The notes: generated by a model not told the origin, from the letters alone. Counted from the first letter of the stretch, positions 1 to 7,984 are shown. The stretch: DNA of 51,792 nt from Bacteroidales bacterium (GCA_017466405.1 JAFTUF010000003.1:1-51792), one strand, 5' to 3'. Translations and numbers: made by a program.

Positions 1-86
1 GTGTTTACCAATTCAAAATAGTCGTATATGGCATTTGGCAGCAACAACTTCAATGGATCTTCTATCTTCTCTTTACTCTTTTTCAT
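1..86 (-). CDS. Partial N-terminus of a possible ISAon1-type transposase-associated protein
   Basis: A reading frame starts at the ATG complementary to 84-86 and runs off the left end of the window, giving 28 residues. The visible part reads MKKSKEKIEDPLKL, then a segment LLPNAIYDYFELV. The pattern of a leucine-rich LLP followed by DYFEL resembles the N-terminal region of the small protein of ISAon1-type insertion sequences common in Bacteroidales. This is recognition from a very short fragment and could be coincidence. No Bacteroides-type promoter was seen upstream. If right, the window ends inside a multicopy insertion sequence, which would explain why the sequence stops here. Confidence 0.4.
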   Translation of the reverse strand, partial: MKKSKEKIEDPLKLLLPNAIYDYFELVN

Positions 87-191
87 AACACAATAATACT
101 ACTTTTTCTCATATATCCCCACCGATAATTACGACTGAGCCAAATTAACGCGCCAATTGCAAATTTTCATTGCAACTGACGCGCCTTATAG

Positions 192-208
192 GACACATTC
201 AATGTGTC
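192..208. repeat. Near-perfect palindrome
   Basis: GACACATT, one base, then AATGTGTC. It lies between the left-end transposase fragment and the end of the dipeptidase gene. There is no T-tract on either side, so it is not a convincing terminator. Nearby (157-175) the word TTGCAA occurs twice, flanked by ACGCGCC words. Confidence 0.5.
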
Positions 209-221
209 TACAGGGGGACAT

Positions 222-254
222 AATTATGCATTATGCATTATGAATTATGAATTG
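222..254. repeat. Short tandem array of CATTATG/AATTATG words at the dipeptidase stop codon
   Basis: The words ATTATGC and ATTATGA alternate for about 32 bases and end directly against the stop codon (255-257) of the minus-strand dipeptidase gene. The same words, in the same order relative to a stop codon, form the longer array at 7897-7984. It has no spacers and encodes nothing recognisable. Confidence 0.75.
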
Positions 255-1844
255 TCAAAAGTTAACCCAGAATCTCTCCCAGAAGCTCTGTTCCATTTCT
301 TTCCAGGTTTGTGCTGTGGCTGCTTCAAAGTCAGCAGTGTATCTGTTCATTAATTTCTGTGCTTCTTCCTTCTTGCCTTCTTCTAACAACGCCATTACTT
401 CTTTCTCCAAAGCTGGAATTTCTTTCATGGCTTTTTCTTCATATCTCAAAACATTGTCGATGACAGTCTTCTTGGTGCTGCCCCATTGGATCTGTGCTAA
501 TTTGTTAGCCTTACGATAACGCCATAAGATTGTCTCTTCGTTATAGTTGCCGTGACCGCATTCGTCGAAGCATGATGGTAATTGTGTTGAGCCTGTGAAG
601 ATTGGTATTCTTGGACTTTGACCTGGATTCTCTACGCCGTACCATAAGATGCCGCCTATTTCGTTAGGCATCCAGTCGCGGAGCTGGGCTACGAAAGAAT
701 ATGAACACCATGAGACTGATACTGTTCTTTGTGAGTTGACGATACCAGGAGCAATGAAGTTCAATGTGTTGATGTCGTTGCCGCCCATCCATGGATTTGC
801 TATCGGACTTACGATAGTGTCGCCTTTTCTGTTGACCATCTTCAAGTTACGTGTCATGTCTAACTCTGTTCCTTCGTAGGTGCTTCTTAATAATTCCATC
901 ACCTTACGAACATCGACTTTCTCGTCAGGTTTTACTGAGAAAGGAAGGTCTTCGTCGTCCATGCTTAATCCTAATGATGGTGCTAAAGCGTTGAGGATAA
1001 ACCATTCGCGTTCGCGGAAGTTCTTGCCGTTAGAATAGTCGTTGCCAAAAACTTTATACCATACGAATTCGCTTTCGCCGTCCCATAAACCGTGTTTCTT
1101 AGCTACTTTCTCGATATTGTCGGAGCACATAAAGTTGTCGGGGTCGTTTCTGTTTAAATATTTAATTCTTGGGATGTTAGCAGAAACGCTGACTTCGCCG
1201 TCAGGGACTCTTTGTGCTGCCCAGATGGCACCTTTTTTCTTCTTGCCTTCGCCCATGATTTCGAGGCACCATACCTCTTTGGTGTCGGCGATGGTGATAC
1301 ATTCACCGCCGTCGCCATAGCCGTATTCTTTTGTCAATTCATCGATGAGTCTGATGGCGTCTCTTGCGTTGTCGCAGCGTTGAAGAACGATACGTTCCAA
1401 TTCTTCAATCAAGAACATACCTTCTGGGTTGACGAGTGTGTCAGGACCTGAGAACGTTGTCTCTCCAATAGCCAATTGTTTCTCGTTCAAGCAAGGATAT
1501 GCTGTGTTGAGATATGAATATGTATATGCTGCTTCAGGAATTTCGCCTGCCACTTCCAAGCCTTTGCTGTCGTAAGGGTCTTGTGTGTGCATGCTGCCTC
1601 TATAGACTTTGTGCATCGCGCCTTTTTCGTGTTCTTGAGCTTTCTCCCAACGAACCCATGTGCGATACCAGCTGTCGCAGGTGTGTGATGTCATGACGGA
1701 ACCATCGGTAGAAGCGTCTTTGCCTACCATGATACTTGTACAACTTGCTCCTTCAAAATCTTGCGATTCTGCGTCTTGTGCATAAATGTTGACTGATAGC
1801 ATCAACATTGCCAATAATGATAAAATTGATAATCTTGTTTTCAT
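255..1844 (-). CDS. Secreted C69-family dipeptidase
   Basis: A 529-residue peptidase of family C69 (PepD/U34 type), N-terminal nucleophile hydrolases that cleave dipeptides. Residues 1-22 form a signal peptide ending in YAQ. The motif around Cys35 (GASCTSIMVGKDAS) is the family nucleophile, which becomes N-terminal after propeptide removal; the downstream TSHTCDSW matches the family. The length fits full-length Bacteroidota members. The gene starts 7 bases after the rsmD stop, so it is probably the last gene of the operon beginning near 3867. The export signal implies action in the periplasm or outside the cell, probably in peptide scavenging. A repeat array (222-254) abuts its stop codon. 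The family is confident; the substrate is unknown. Confidence 0.9.
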   Translation of the reverse strand: MKTRLSILSLLAMLMLSVNIYAQDAESQDFEGASCTSIMVGKDASTDGSVMTSHTCDSWYRTWVRWEKAQEHEKGAMHKVYRGSMHTQDPYDSKGLEVAGEIPEAAYTYSYLNTAYPCLNEKQLAIGETTFSGPDTLVNPEGMFLIEELERIVLQRCDNARDAIRLIDELTKEYGYGDGGECITIADTKEVWCLEIMGEGKKKKGAIWAAQRVPDGEVSVSANIPRIKYLNRNDPDNFMCSDNIEKVAKKHGLWDGESEFVWYKVFGNDYSNGKNFREREWFILNALAPSLGLSMDDEDLPFSVKPDEKVDVRKVMELLRSTYEGTELDMTRNLKMVNRKGDTIVSPIANPWMGGNDINTLNFIAPGIVNSQRTVSVSWCSYSFVAQLRDWMPNEIGGILWYGVENPGQSPRIPIFTGSTQLPSCFDECGHGNYNEETILWRYRKANKLAQIQWGSTKKTVIDNVLRYEEKAMKEIPALEKEVMALLEEGKKEEAQKLMNRYTADFEAATAQTWKEMEQSFWERFWVNF

Positions 1845-1851
1845 GATATTA

Positions 1852-2382
1852 TTATTTAAAGAAACTAAAATTTACTTTTCCGTATCTGCGTTGCTCCACA
1901 AAACGCGGATGATCTTTGAAGTCGAGGAATTTGTTATGCTCAACGACGAACATCCCGTCTTCTTTAAGCAAGTCGTTGTCCAAGACTAATTTCACTAATA
2001 AATCGTAATGTTCGCTATCGTATGGAGGGTCGGCGAAGATGAGGTCGTATTTCATCTTATGCATAGGAATGAAACGGAACACGTCGGAACGTATTGCGAG
2101 AAGTTCCTCCATATTGAGTTTCGTGGCTGTGTCGCGGATGAATTTGATACAGTTGTTGTTCTCATCGACGGCAGTGACTCTCTGGCAGCCGCGTGATACC
2201 AACTCGTAGGAGATATTGCCTGTTCCTGCAAAAAGGTCTAAGGCAACAATATCTTCAAAGTCGAAGTGATTTTCCAAAATGTTAAAAAGACTTTCCTTCG
2301 CCATGTCTGTTGTAGGGCGAACAGGAAGGTTGCTTGGCGCAGTGATTTGTCGCCTTTGATGTTTTCCTCTTATTATTCGCAT
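1852..2382 (-). CDS. rsmD: 16S rRNA (guanine966-N2)-methyltransferase RsmD
   Basis: A 176-residue class I S-adenosylmethionine methyltransferase that modifies guanine 966 of 16S rRNA during small-subunit assembly. The N-terminal RIIRGKHQRRQI and VRPTTDMAKESLFNIL are characteristic of RsmD. The SAM-binding loop LDLFAGTGN is at residues 48-56 and the catalytic DPPY motif at 118-121. Its start overlaps the end of the upstream DUF3822 gene by 10 bases, indicating translational coupling. The pairing of DUF3822 with rsmD is common in Bacteroidota. Confidence 0.95.
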   Translation of the reverse strand: MRIIRGKHQRRQITAPSNLPVRPTTDMAKESLFNILENHFDFEDIVALDLFAGTGNISYELVSRGCQRVTAVDENNNCIKFIRDTATKLNMEELLAIRSDVFRFIPMHKMKYDLIFADPPYDSEHYDLLVKLVLDNDLLKEDGMFVVEHNKFLDFKDHPRFVEQRRYGKVNFSFFK

Positions 2383-3227
2383 AATGCTGAACTATATAAA
2401 ACGTGATGATAATAATAAGGTATAGAACTTAATTCTTCTGCGTAATTTAAGTCGTTGTTACGTTTGACGAATCTTATGTTTCTGATGTAACGCGAACATA
2501 ATTCCACTACCGGCGACTTCTCTTCTATGAGACCCATGAAATAGAGTGGAGTTGTTTCGTTGTCAATCTTCAATTGCTCGAAGGTAAACAATATGAAATA
2601 TAGGAAGTCTTCTTTGGTGTTAAAGTTAAAATAATTATGAAAAACGAGTTCCGATTTGTTAATTATTGTTAACTCGTAAGAATTGTTTTTCACATTGACG
2701 AAGACTCTCATCTCTTGAGTGCGTTCGGAAAATTCTTTTAATATGTTATCGATTAAGACGCTTGAAGAATGACGCAGCTTTATGTCGAGCGTCGTTTTTG
2801 AAAGATAATCCTCGATATCGTTTTCTATGGCGTAAACGTTATTTATCCTGCAAGACGATAATGTGTCGAAACGAGTGTTTTTCTCTTTTCTTAGATTAAG
2901 TATGTCGAGATATTTATCTTTGTCTTCTTCTTGAAAATATTCAGCTGGAAAGAATGTGTTTTCGTTATTGTCGATGATTAAGTTGACGTTAGCGAATTGT
3001 TCAAGTTTCCAGTTTTCTTTTTCTTGAAGTTCATCGAGCAATACATTTAAAGAGATATTTTTTTCTGAATATGTATAATGTTTGAGGCTGACGAACTTTT
3101 GTTCTTCTATGTCGAATATGACAATAGAAAGACCATCCAACGAGTGTTGAATGGTCAATTTATGATTTTGTTTTGATAAGTCTATCTCAGCTGACGCTTG
3201 GATATAAGGTTGTAGGAAAGATGTCAT
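2373..3227 (-). CDS. DUF3822 family protein
   Basis: A 284-residue cytoplasmic protein with no signal peptide or membrane segment. It resembles the Bacteroidota family DUF3822: an N-terminal part with LTIQHSLDGLSIVIFD, a central NTFFPAEYF motif, and a C-terminal part with YFNFNTKEDFLYFILFTFEQL. No enzymatic role is established. The fold may resemble actin/hexokinase-type ATPases, which I infer only from the alternating strand pattern. It sits between a small membrane-anchored protein (9-base gap) and rsmD (10-base overlap), so the three are probably co-expressed. I assign the family from memory of its motifs. Confidence 0.75.
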   Translation of the reverse strand: MTSFLQPYIQASAEIDLSKQNHKLTIQHSLDGLSIVIFDIEEQKFVSLKHYTYSEKNISLNVLLDELQEKENWKLEQFANVNLIIDNNENTFFPAEYFQEEDKDKYLDILNLRKEKNTRFDTLSSCRINNVYAIENDIEDYLSKTTLDIKLRHSSSVLIDNILKEFSERTQEMRVFVNVKNNSYELTIINKSELVFHNYFNFNTKEDFLYFILFTFEQLKIDNETTPLYFMGLIEEKSPVVELCSRYIRNIRFVKRNNDLNYAEELSSIPYYYHHVLYSSALCE

Positions 3228-3236
3228 TTCAAATCA

Positions 3237-3848
3237 TTAGAGATTTTCCCAGTTACCGTCTATAGAAGCTTCGTCCATTGAACCGACCTTAAGACCTGCG
3301 TATTTATTGATTGCTTCTTGTTGAGCTGCAGTGTTTCTGATTCTTTGTGGGTCGAGGCCGTTCAAATAAGTTTTGTAAGGAGCTTTGACTTCAAATACAG
3401 GAACGTTCATACCACCGCGAACGATATAACCAGCTTTGATTTCGAATTCTTGGTTATTTGTGTAAGGGATGTAACGTAAGTTTTCAACTTTGAAGTTTGT
3501 TCTGTTCTTGAACAATGAGTCAGCAACTTTAACATAACCAACTGTATCGTTGATAGTTTTGGTAAATGTTGTATCGTTAGGGTCTGCTACGATGTTAACG
3601 ATTGGCAACTCACCTGTGCGGATAAATTCAATCAAAGAGTCGAAGTTTGCTGTGTATCTGTTGTAGTTCTGTTTGAACAAGACTTGTGAGCTTCTGATGT
3701 CTTTAAGGTTTTGAACTACTTTGGCTTCGCGTTCTGACTTGTTGTTTTCAAAAACAACAGGTTGTCTGATGCTGTCATAAACTTTGTATGCCAAGAAGAT
3801 TGCTATAAGCACTAATACGACGTTGATAATTGCTAATTTTTTATTCAT
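3237..3848 (-). CDS. Membrane-anchored conserved Bacteroidota protein
   Basis: A 203-residue protein with one N-terminal transmembrane helix (residues 5-24) followed by a short coiled region and a probably periplasmic domain. The segment around residues 45-72 (EAKVVQNLKDIRSSQVLFKQ, then NRYTANFDSLIEFI) resembles the helix-then-domain layout of pseudopilins and is conserved in Bacteroidota proteins encoded beside DUF3822 and rsmD. It is the first gene of that operon and has a near-ideal promoter upstream. Function is not known. The pseudopilin likeness is structural impression only; no prepilin peptidase motif is present. Confidence 0.7.
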   Translation of the reverse strand: MNKKLAIINVVLVLIAIFLAYKVYDSIRQPVVFENNKSEREAKVVQNLKDIRSSQVLFKQNYNRYTANFDSLIEFIRTGELPIVNIVADPNDTTFTKTINDTVGYVKVADSLFKNRTNFKVENLRYIPYTNNQEFEIKAGYIVRGGMNVPVFEVKAPYKTYLNGLDPQRIRNTAAQQEAINKYAGLKVGSMDEASIDGNWENL

Positions 3849-3873
3849 GATTTAAATCTTTTTTTTCGATGGG

Positions 3874-3903
3874 CAAATTTACTATTTTTTTCAATAGGAG
3901 CAA
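3874..3903 (-). promoter_or_regulatory. Bacteroides-type promoter for the DUF3822-rsmD operon
   Basis: Read on the minus strand, TTG (3901-3903) is followed after 19 bases by TAAATTTG (3874-3881). This matches the Bacteroides housekeeping sigma factor consensus TTG-N19-TAnnTTTG. Transcription would begin near 3867, about 20 bases before the start codon at 3848. Confidence 0.8.
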
Positions 3904-3944
3904 TTTTTTTTATCAATTTTTTATAAAATCAATTAATCCTTAAT

Positions 3945-4721
3945 TTATTTGCCGTAACATTCAACATTATAGCCAAGTTGTCTTAAAGGCTCAGCTATCA
4001 TTTCCAATTCTTTGAGGCTTATTTTTTCCAGATTTTTCTCGGGTGTTTCTCTTTCGATGGCGTAAATCATGGTTTTTCTTGGAGCGATTTTCTTGATATG
4101 TTCATACCATAATTTCAGTTCTTCATTGCTAGTATTGTCGATTCTCACGCCATTATGTTCTCCTCTAAGAAAACAAGTCTGCACCACGAGTTCACCTTTA
4201 TATTGTTGGAGTAATTCAATATATTTTTCCAAGTCGAAATCGACGTTTGGTTTGTTGATGGCTCTGATGGTGTCGTATGTTCCTCCGTCAATCTTGATGA
4301 TATTATTATCGACTTTAGAGATGGCGTCGAAGATTTCTTTCTTATGAAGCATGGTCCCGTTTGTCAGCACGCTTATCTTGGCGTTTGGGATATATTTGTC
4401 GCGCAGTCGTATGGTGATGTCGATTATCTCGACGAAGTCGGGGTGGAGAGTAGGCTCGCCATTACCTGAGAAGGTGATGCTGTCGGGTTCTTCATCGGTG
4501 CCTTTCAGTTCTATCAGTCGTTCTTCTAATGTCTTCTCGAAGACTTCTTTTTTAGGAAGGCGGCCAATATTTTTCTTCTCAGGATTCCAGCCGCATTCGC
4601 AGTAGATGCAGTCGAACGAACATATCTTGCCAATTTCAGGCATAAGGTTTATCCCTAACGACTTGCCTAGACGACGGCTTGTGATGGGACCGAAAACTAA
4701 ACTTTCAAACAATATCGACAT
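3945..4721 (-). CDS. Radical SAM protein (COG0731-like)
   Basis: A 258-residue radical S-adenosylmethionine enzyme. Counting from the chosen start, Cys34, Cys38 and Cys41 form the CxxxCxxC motif that holds the 4Fe-4S cluster (KICSFDCIYCECGW). FSGNGEPTLHP and SVLTNGTML are further typical elements. The opening FESLVFGPITSRRLGKSLG matches stand-alone Bacteroidota enzymes related to COG0731, a family that includes wyosine-type tRNA modification proteins; the substrate here is unknown. I chose the start at 4721 because family similarity begins there and the promoter lies just upstream. A start 20 codons earlier (4781) would lie inside the preceding terminator. It is probably transcribed alone. 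Confidence 0.85.
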   Translation of the reverse strand: MSILFESLVFGPITSRRLGKSLGINLMPEIGKICSFDCIYCECGWNPEKKNIGRLPKKEVFEKTLEERLIELKGTDEEPDSITFSGNGEPTLHPDFVEIIDITIRLRDKYIPNAKISVLTNGTMLHKKEIFDAISKVDNNIIKIDGGTYDTIRAINKPNVDFDLEKYIELLQQYKGELVVQTCFLRGEHNGVRIDNTSNEELKLWYEHIKKIAPRKTMIYAIERETPEKNLEKISLKELEMIAEPLRQLGYNVECYGK

Positions 4722-4737
4722 GACAATAATTTTTTTG

Positions 4738-4745
4738 CAAATATA
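4738..4745 (-). promoter_or_regulatory. Promoter -7 element for the radical SAM gene
   Basis: The minus strand reads TATATTTG followed by C, matching TAnnTTTG, 16 bases before the start codon. No clear TTG lies 19 bases upstream. The element overlaps the T-tract of the terminator of the preceding gene. Confidence 0.6.
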
Positions 4746-4778
4746 AAAAAAAGGAGTCGCGTTATGATAACACGACTC
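4743..4778 (-). terminator. Intrinsic terminator of the small secreted-protein gene
   Basis: The region 4752-4778 folds into a stem with seven outer pairs (GGAGTCG/CGACTCC), one mismatch and four inner pairs around a three-base loop. On the minus strand it is followed by a run of eight or nine T, the form of a rho-independent terminator for the gene ending at 4822. Confidence 0.85.
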
Positions 4779-4821
4779 CAAAAAACTATTAAAATATTAC
4801 TTCATTAGTGAAGTTTAGGAA

Positions 4822-5076
4822 TTAGTTGTTCTTTTTCTTTAGTGCGTATGCTACCCCCATACCTGCAAGTAATAATAAACCGGAACCTATTGGAGCTGGT
4901 TCATTTGAAGTTGAACCGAATTCAGGCAATCTTGGAGTAATTCCTGAGATTCCAGATTGATTACTTTCAGTTCTGCTATAATCGCTATAGGTTGAAGTGA
5001 AGAAACCATCAGACTGTGCATTTGCTCCTAACCCTAATGTTATTACTATTGCGAATGTTGCTAATAACTTTTTCAT
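4822..5076 (-). CDS. Small secreted protein with PEP-CTERM-like C-terminal tail
   Basis: An 84-residue protein with a signal peptide (residues 1-20, ending ANAQ) and a short Ser/Thr-rich middle without recognisable domains. The C-terminus has the three parts of a sorting tail: a proline motif EPAPIG (about residues 59-64), a hydrophobic helix SGLLLLAGMGVAYAL (65-79), and a basic end KKKNN. This is the plan of PEP-CTERM and related exosortase- or sortase-like tails. It lacks the T9SS sorting domain used by its neighbours. It follows the 876-residue gene by 73 bases on the same strand and has its own terminator, so the three secreted proteins may be made together. Function unknown; the sorting role is inferred from layout. 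Confidence 0.7.
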   Translation of the reverse strand: MKKLLATFAIVITLGLGANAQSDGFFTSTYSDYSRTESNQSGISGITPRLPEFGSTSNEPAPIGSGLLLLAGMGVAYALKKKNN

Positions 5077-5149
5077 TTTTTCCTTTCTTTTTTGAGGTCA
5101 ACCGACAACTGATTTTTACGTCTAGGTCTGTTGACTGCTGACATTTTGA

Positions 5150-7780
5150 TTAATCTATTAAAATCTTTTGTACTTTAACATCATTTTCTTCTATCATACG
5201 AACGATGTAAATACCGTTTGAGAAGTTATCCATAGGGATATTAGTAGAACCGTTTACGTTGTATGCTGCTACTGGGCGACCTTGGATGTCGTAGATTTCT
5301 ACAACAGCATTGTCGGAAGTGCTGCTGATGAACAACTCGTTCTTATAGATATAAACGAAGTCGTCATTGTCGGAATTCATTTCTGATTTCGAAGTAAGCT
5401 TAAGAACGAAACGTTCTGGGTTGTCGTTCGACTTTGCCATGAATGTATAGTCTTCGAAGAGCATGTTTGTTTCTTCGCCTGTCAAGCGGTCGACGAGGAT
5501 GACTCTTGCGAAATCGCTATTTTCAGCGTCGATGCTGATTGTGTATTGACCCATTGTCTTTGCTTCGAATGAGAATGGAATTTCTTCAACGTCGTTGCTC
5601 ATTGTTGCTACAGCGTAGTTCTTGCCTTCTACTGGAACGTAAACCATAGGAACCTCAGTGTTGCGGTGGTTGATCTTTGTAAGACCTAAGCCTTCGTTGA
5701 ATGAAACGTAAGCTATATCACTGTATTTTGAGTTAGAGACATTGATAGCTAATGAACCGTTGGATTCTCCTTTTGATCTGCTTTGAGCAGCTTTCTTGTT
5801 AATTGCTAATTGACCTTCTCCTCCAACTTGTATAAGGACGCCTTGGAAAGCTTTGATTGTACCTGTATTATCGTTTGCTACCCATGTACCACCGCCTTCA
5901 AGAACATAGAAACCTTGAGCTAAAGAAGTGTGTCTCAAATGAGCAAATGTGATGTCGTGAGAGAATGGGTTGCCGATAAGGTAGAAACCTGCAAGATCGC
6001 CGGCTTCAGCTGTTGTAGAAACACTCATGGTATGAGATTCTTCTGTGTTCAAACTTACCGTGTATGTTGCTTCTGTTTTAGCAGCAGCATTTGCATAGAG
6101 ATAACCTGTTGTTGGTTGCAACTTAGTACCAAATTCAGCATTAACTTCATTTTCGTTTTTATAATTTATCCATTCTTCTTCAATTTTTGATTCATCATAA
6201 CGATATAAGGCGTATGCAGATTCTGTTGTTATCAAACCAGAATTTGCAATATCTACTGAAGAAGGAACTGCTATGGTGTACCAATCATTTTCTAAATTAT
6301 CATCGCCATTGTTGGTGTAGACTTTTTTAACAACAACGTTATCTACGGCTATTTCATTGTAGATTTGACCTTCGCCTGTTACATCAACGCGAGTGATGTT
6401 GTTTGTACCTACAGCAAGTAAATTAAGAGTAGCGCTTACTTCGACAGCACCTTCAATTTTACCTGTAGTGTTGACTGTAACGACAGGAGCGTCATAGCTT
6501 GCATCTTTATAAGCATCGAATGCAAATGCTTTAGAACCATCATTGTTAGCTTTAATGCTTGTGTTACCTGTTATATTTACGTTACCGCTATTGTTTGAAA
6601 GTACGTATGAATCTCCGTATTTTTCTACCCATTTGTCCAAGTTAGTACCGTCTAATGTCATATCTTCAACAGTGAGGTTAGCATAGTTTTGGATTAACAT
6701 ATAATAATAACCATTATAATCTTCATCAACATTTAAGGTGCCGTTTTTAAGAGTAACCGTATTACCTTTCAAGATTTGGAATCCATTTGATTCAGTTCCT
6801 GTTGAACCTACAGGACCATCTGCGAAGGTATAAGTGAAACCGCCGAAGTCGATAGTAACGTTTTTGTTGATGACAACGCCTGAACCTTCAGCATTTTTAC
6901 GAAGGGTAATTGTTTGACCTGCAGTTGCTGCATCTACTGCTGCAGCGAGAGTTTCATACTTGGTCTCGCCAATTTGGGCTACATACGATTTTGTTAAGAA
7001 ATCAATTTTTATAGGTTCAGCAATAGTTCCTAAAAACTTGTTGGTTTCAAAAGTAATGCTATTAACTTCTAAAAATTCTAACTCTTCTCCATTTTCATGG
7101 TCATATAATTTGAAAGTAACGACATCGTTATCTTTACCTGCTATAGTCATTTGGTTTGCGTAGAATCTTTCTTCATTGATAGTGTATGTGAAATCTGTTT
7201 TACTGCTGCCAACGACCTTGTCGCCTATAAAAGCTCCAAGTTCAAGTTTATCGTTTTTTTGTTCTACACCGTCGATTAAAACTACAGCTGTAAGTGTCAT
7301 GTTGTAATCGTAATCGCCAATCTCAGGTATGAAATGATCTGGAGCTATGAAGTTAACATTGTAAGGAGCACGCAGGGTACCAAAAACATCGGCGTTGAAA
7401 GAGATTGTATTATCAACGAATTCGTTGCCGTCTGCATCCGATAATACATAATTAGAGTGTTCAGTCTTATTGCTATGGTCATAAACTTTTAAAGTATATT
7501 CTTCGCCTGATTTGCCTCTAAAAGTAGTCAGTGCTGTATACTTACCATAACCATAGTCCTTTGTCATTGTTGTTGCACGACATACGCCATTGCAAAACAC
7601 TCCGAGTTCGAGATTGTCTCTGTATTCTTCTACTCCTTCAAATGAAACAGTAGTGGCGATTGTCATAGACTGGTTATAAACAGTTGGATCAACAGAAACT
7701 GGAGTATAATAATTATTCTGTCCGAATGACACTGAACAAAGCAACATTAAGAATGTGATAAATGTTAGTCTTTTTTTCAT
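5150..7780 (-). CDS. Secreted T9SS-cargo protein with two tandem copies of the shared domain
   Basis: 876 residues. A signal peptide covers residues 1-20 (ending SFGQ). Two copies of a domain of about 100 residues follow (35-144 and 159-261), each with an ELG[VA]F core and ending in a GT-x-x-x-P motif. Next is one IGETKYETLAAAVDAA unit (about 269-290) with hydrophobic strands typical of a right-handed beta-helix to about residue 480, then a region resembling the GW module of the giants (WYTIAVPSS and YLIGNPFS). The last 75 residues form a T9SS type A sorting domain (VVEIYDIQGRPVAAY, ending NGIYIVRMIEENDVKVQKILID). It is predicted to be secreted and anchored at the cell surface. It lies 200 bases downstream of the 4200-residue gene and shares modules with it. 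No promoter was found directly upstream. Ligand unknown. Confidence 0.8.
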   Translation of the reverse strand: MKKRLTFITFLMLLCSVSFGQNNYYTPVSVDPTVYNQSMTIATTVSFEGVEEYRDNLELGVFCNGVCRATTMTKDYGYGKYTALTTFRGKSGEEYTLKVYDHSNKTEHSNYVLSDADGNEFVDNTISFNADVFGTLRAPYNVNFIAPDHFIPEIGDYDYNMTLTAVVLIDGVEQKNDKLELGAFIGDKVVGSSKTDFTYTINEERFYANQMTIAGKDNDVVTFKLYDHENGEELEFLEVNSITFETNKFLGTIAEPIKIDFLTKSYVAQIGETKYETLAAAVDAATAGQTITLRKNAEGSGVVINKNVTIDFGGFTYTFADGPVGSTGTESNGFQILKGNTVTLKNGTLNVDEDYNGYYYMLIQNYANLTVEDMTLDGTNLDKWVEKYGDSYVLSNNSGNVNITGNTSIKANNDGSKAFAFDAYKDASYDAPVVTVNTTGKIEGAVEVSATLNLLAVGTNNITRVDVTGEGQIYNEIAVDNVVVKKVYTNNGDDNLENDWYTIAVPSSVDIANSGLITTESAYALYRYDESKIEEEWINYKNENEVNAEFGTKLQPTTGYLYANAAAKTEATYTVSLNTEESHTMSVSTTAEAGDLAGFYLIGNPFSHDITFAHLRHTSLAQGFYVLEGGGTWVANDNTGTIKAFQGVLIQVGGEGQLAINKKAAQSRSKGESNGSLAINVSNSKYSDIAYVSFNEGLGLTKINHRNTEVPMVYVPVEGKNYAVATMSNDVEEIPFSFEAKTMGQYTISIDAENSDFARVILVDRLTGEETNMLFEDYTFMAKSNDNPERFVLKLTSKSEMNSDNDDFVYIYKNELFISSTSDNAVVEIYDIQGRPVAAYNVNGSTNIPMDNFSNGIYIVRMIEENDVKVQKILID

Positions 7781-7830
7781 CTGTTTGATTTAATTTTTAT
7801 GAGTTTTGATTTTATTTAGGCTTTGAGCCT

Positions 7831-7884
7831 TGAGTTATGAGCTGTGGCACTTCGACAGGCTCAGTGCTCACAACTCATAGCTCA
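7831..7884. repeat. Long hairpin element carrying a CTTCGACAGGCTCAG loop
   Basis: Arms 7831-7846 and 7869-7884 are complementary at 14 of 16 positions. Inside them GCACT (7847-7851) pairs with AGTGC (7863-7867), and the loop holds TCGACAGGCTC. It lies between the 4200-residue gene and the 876-residue gene. It could end transcription of the giant, act as a processing site, or be a dispersed palindromic repeat. It has no T-tract. Confidence 0.7.
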
Positions 7885-7896
7885 CTGCTCTAAGCA

Positions 7897-7984
7897 ATTA
7901 TGCATTATGCATTATGAATTATGCATTATGAATTATGCATTATGAATTATGCATTATGAATTATGCATTATGAATTATGAATTA
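7897..7984. repeat. Tandem array of 14-base units overlapping the giant gene's stop codon
   Basis: About six copies of GCATTATGAATTAT, with some half units, run without interruption up to and into the stop codon (7982-7984) of the 4200-residue gene. On the coding strand they form its immediate 3-prime untranslated region. The words match the array at 222-254. There are no spacers, so it is not a CRISPR. Confidence 0.9.

Noticed and set aside
4722-4781. Longer N-terminus for the radical SAM gene (start at 4781)
   Set aside because: The extra 20 codons run through the terminator hairpin and promoter, and family similarity begins at 4721.
7897-7984. CRISPR-like array of regularly spaced repeats
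   Set aside because: The 14-base units follow one another without unique spacers, and no cas genes are present.
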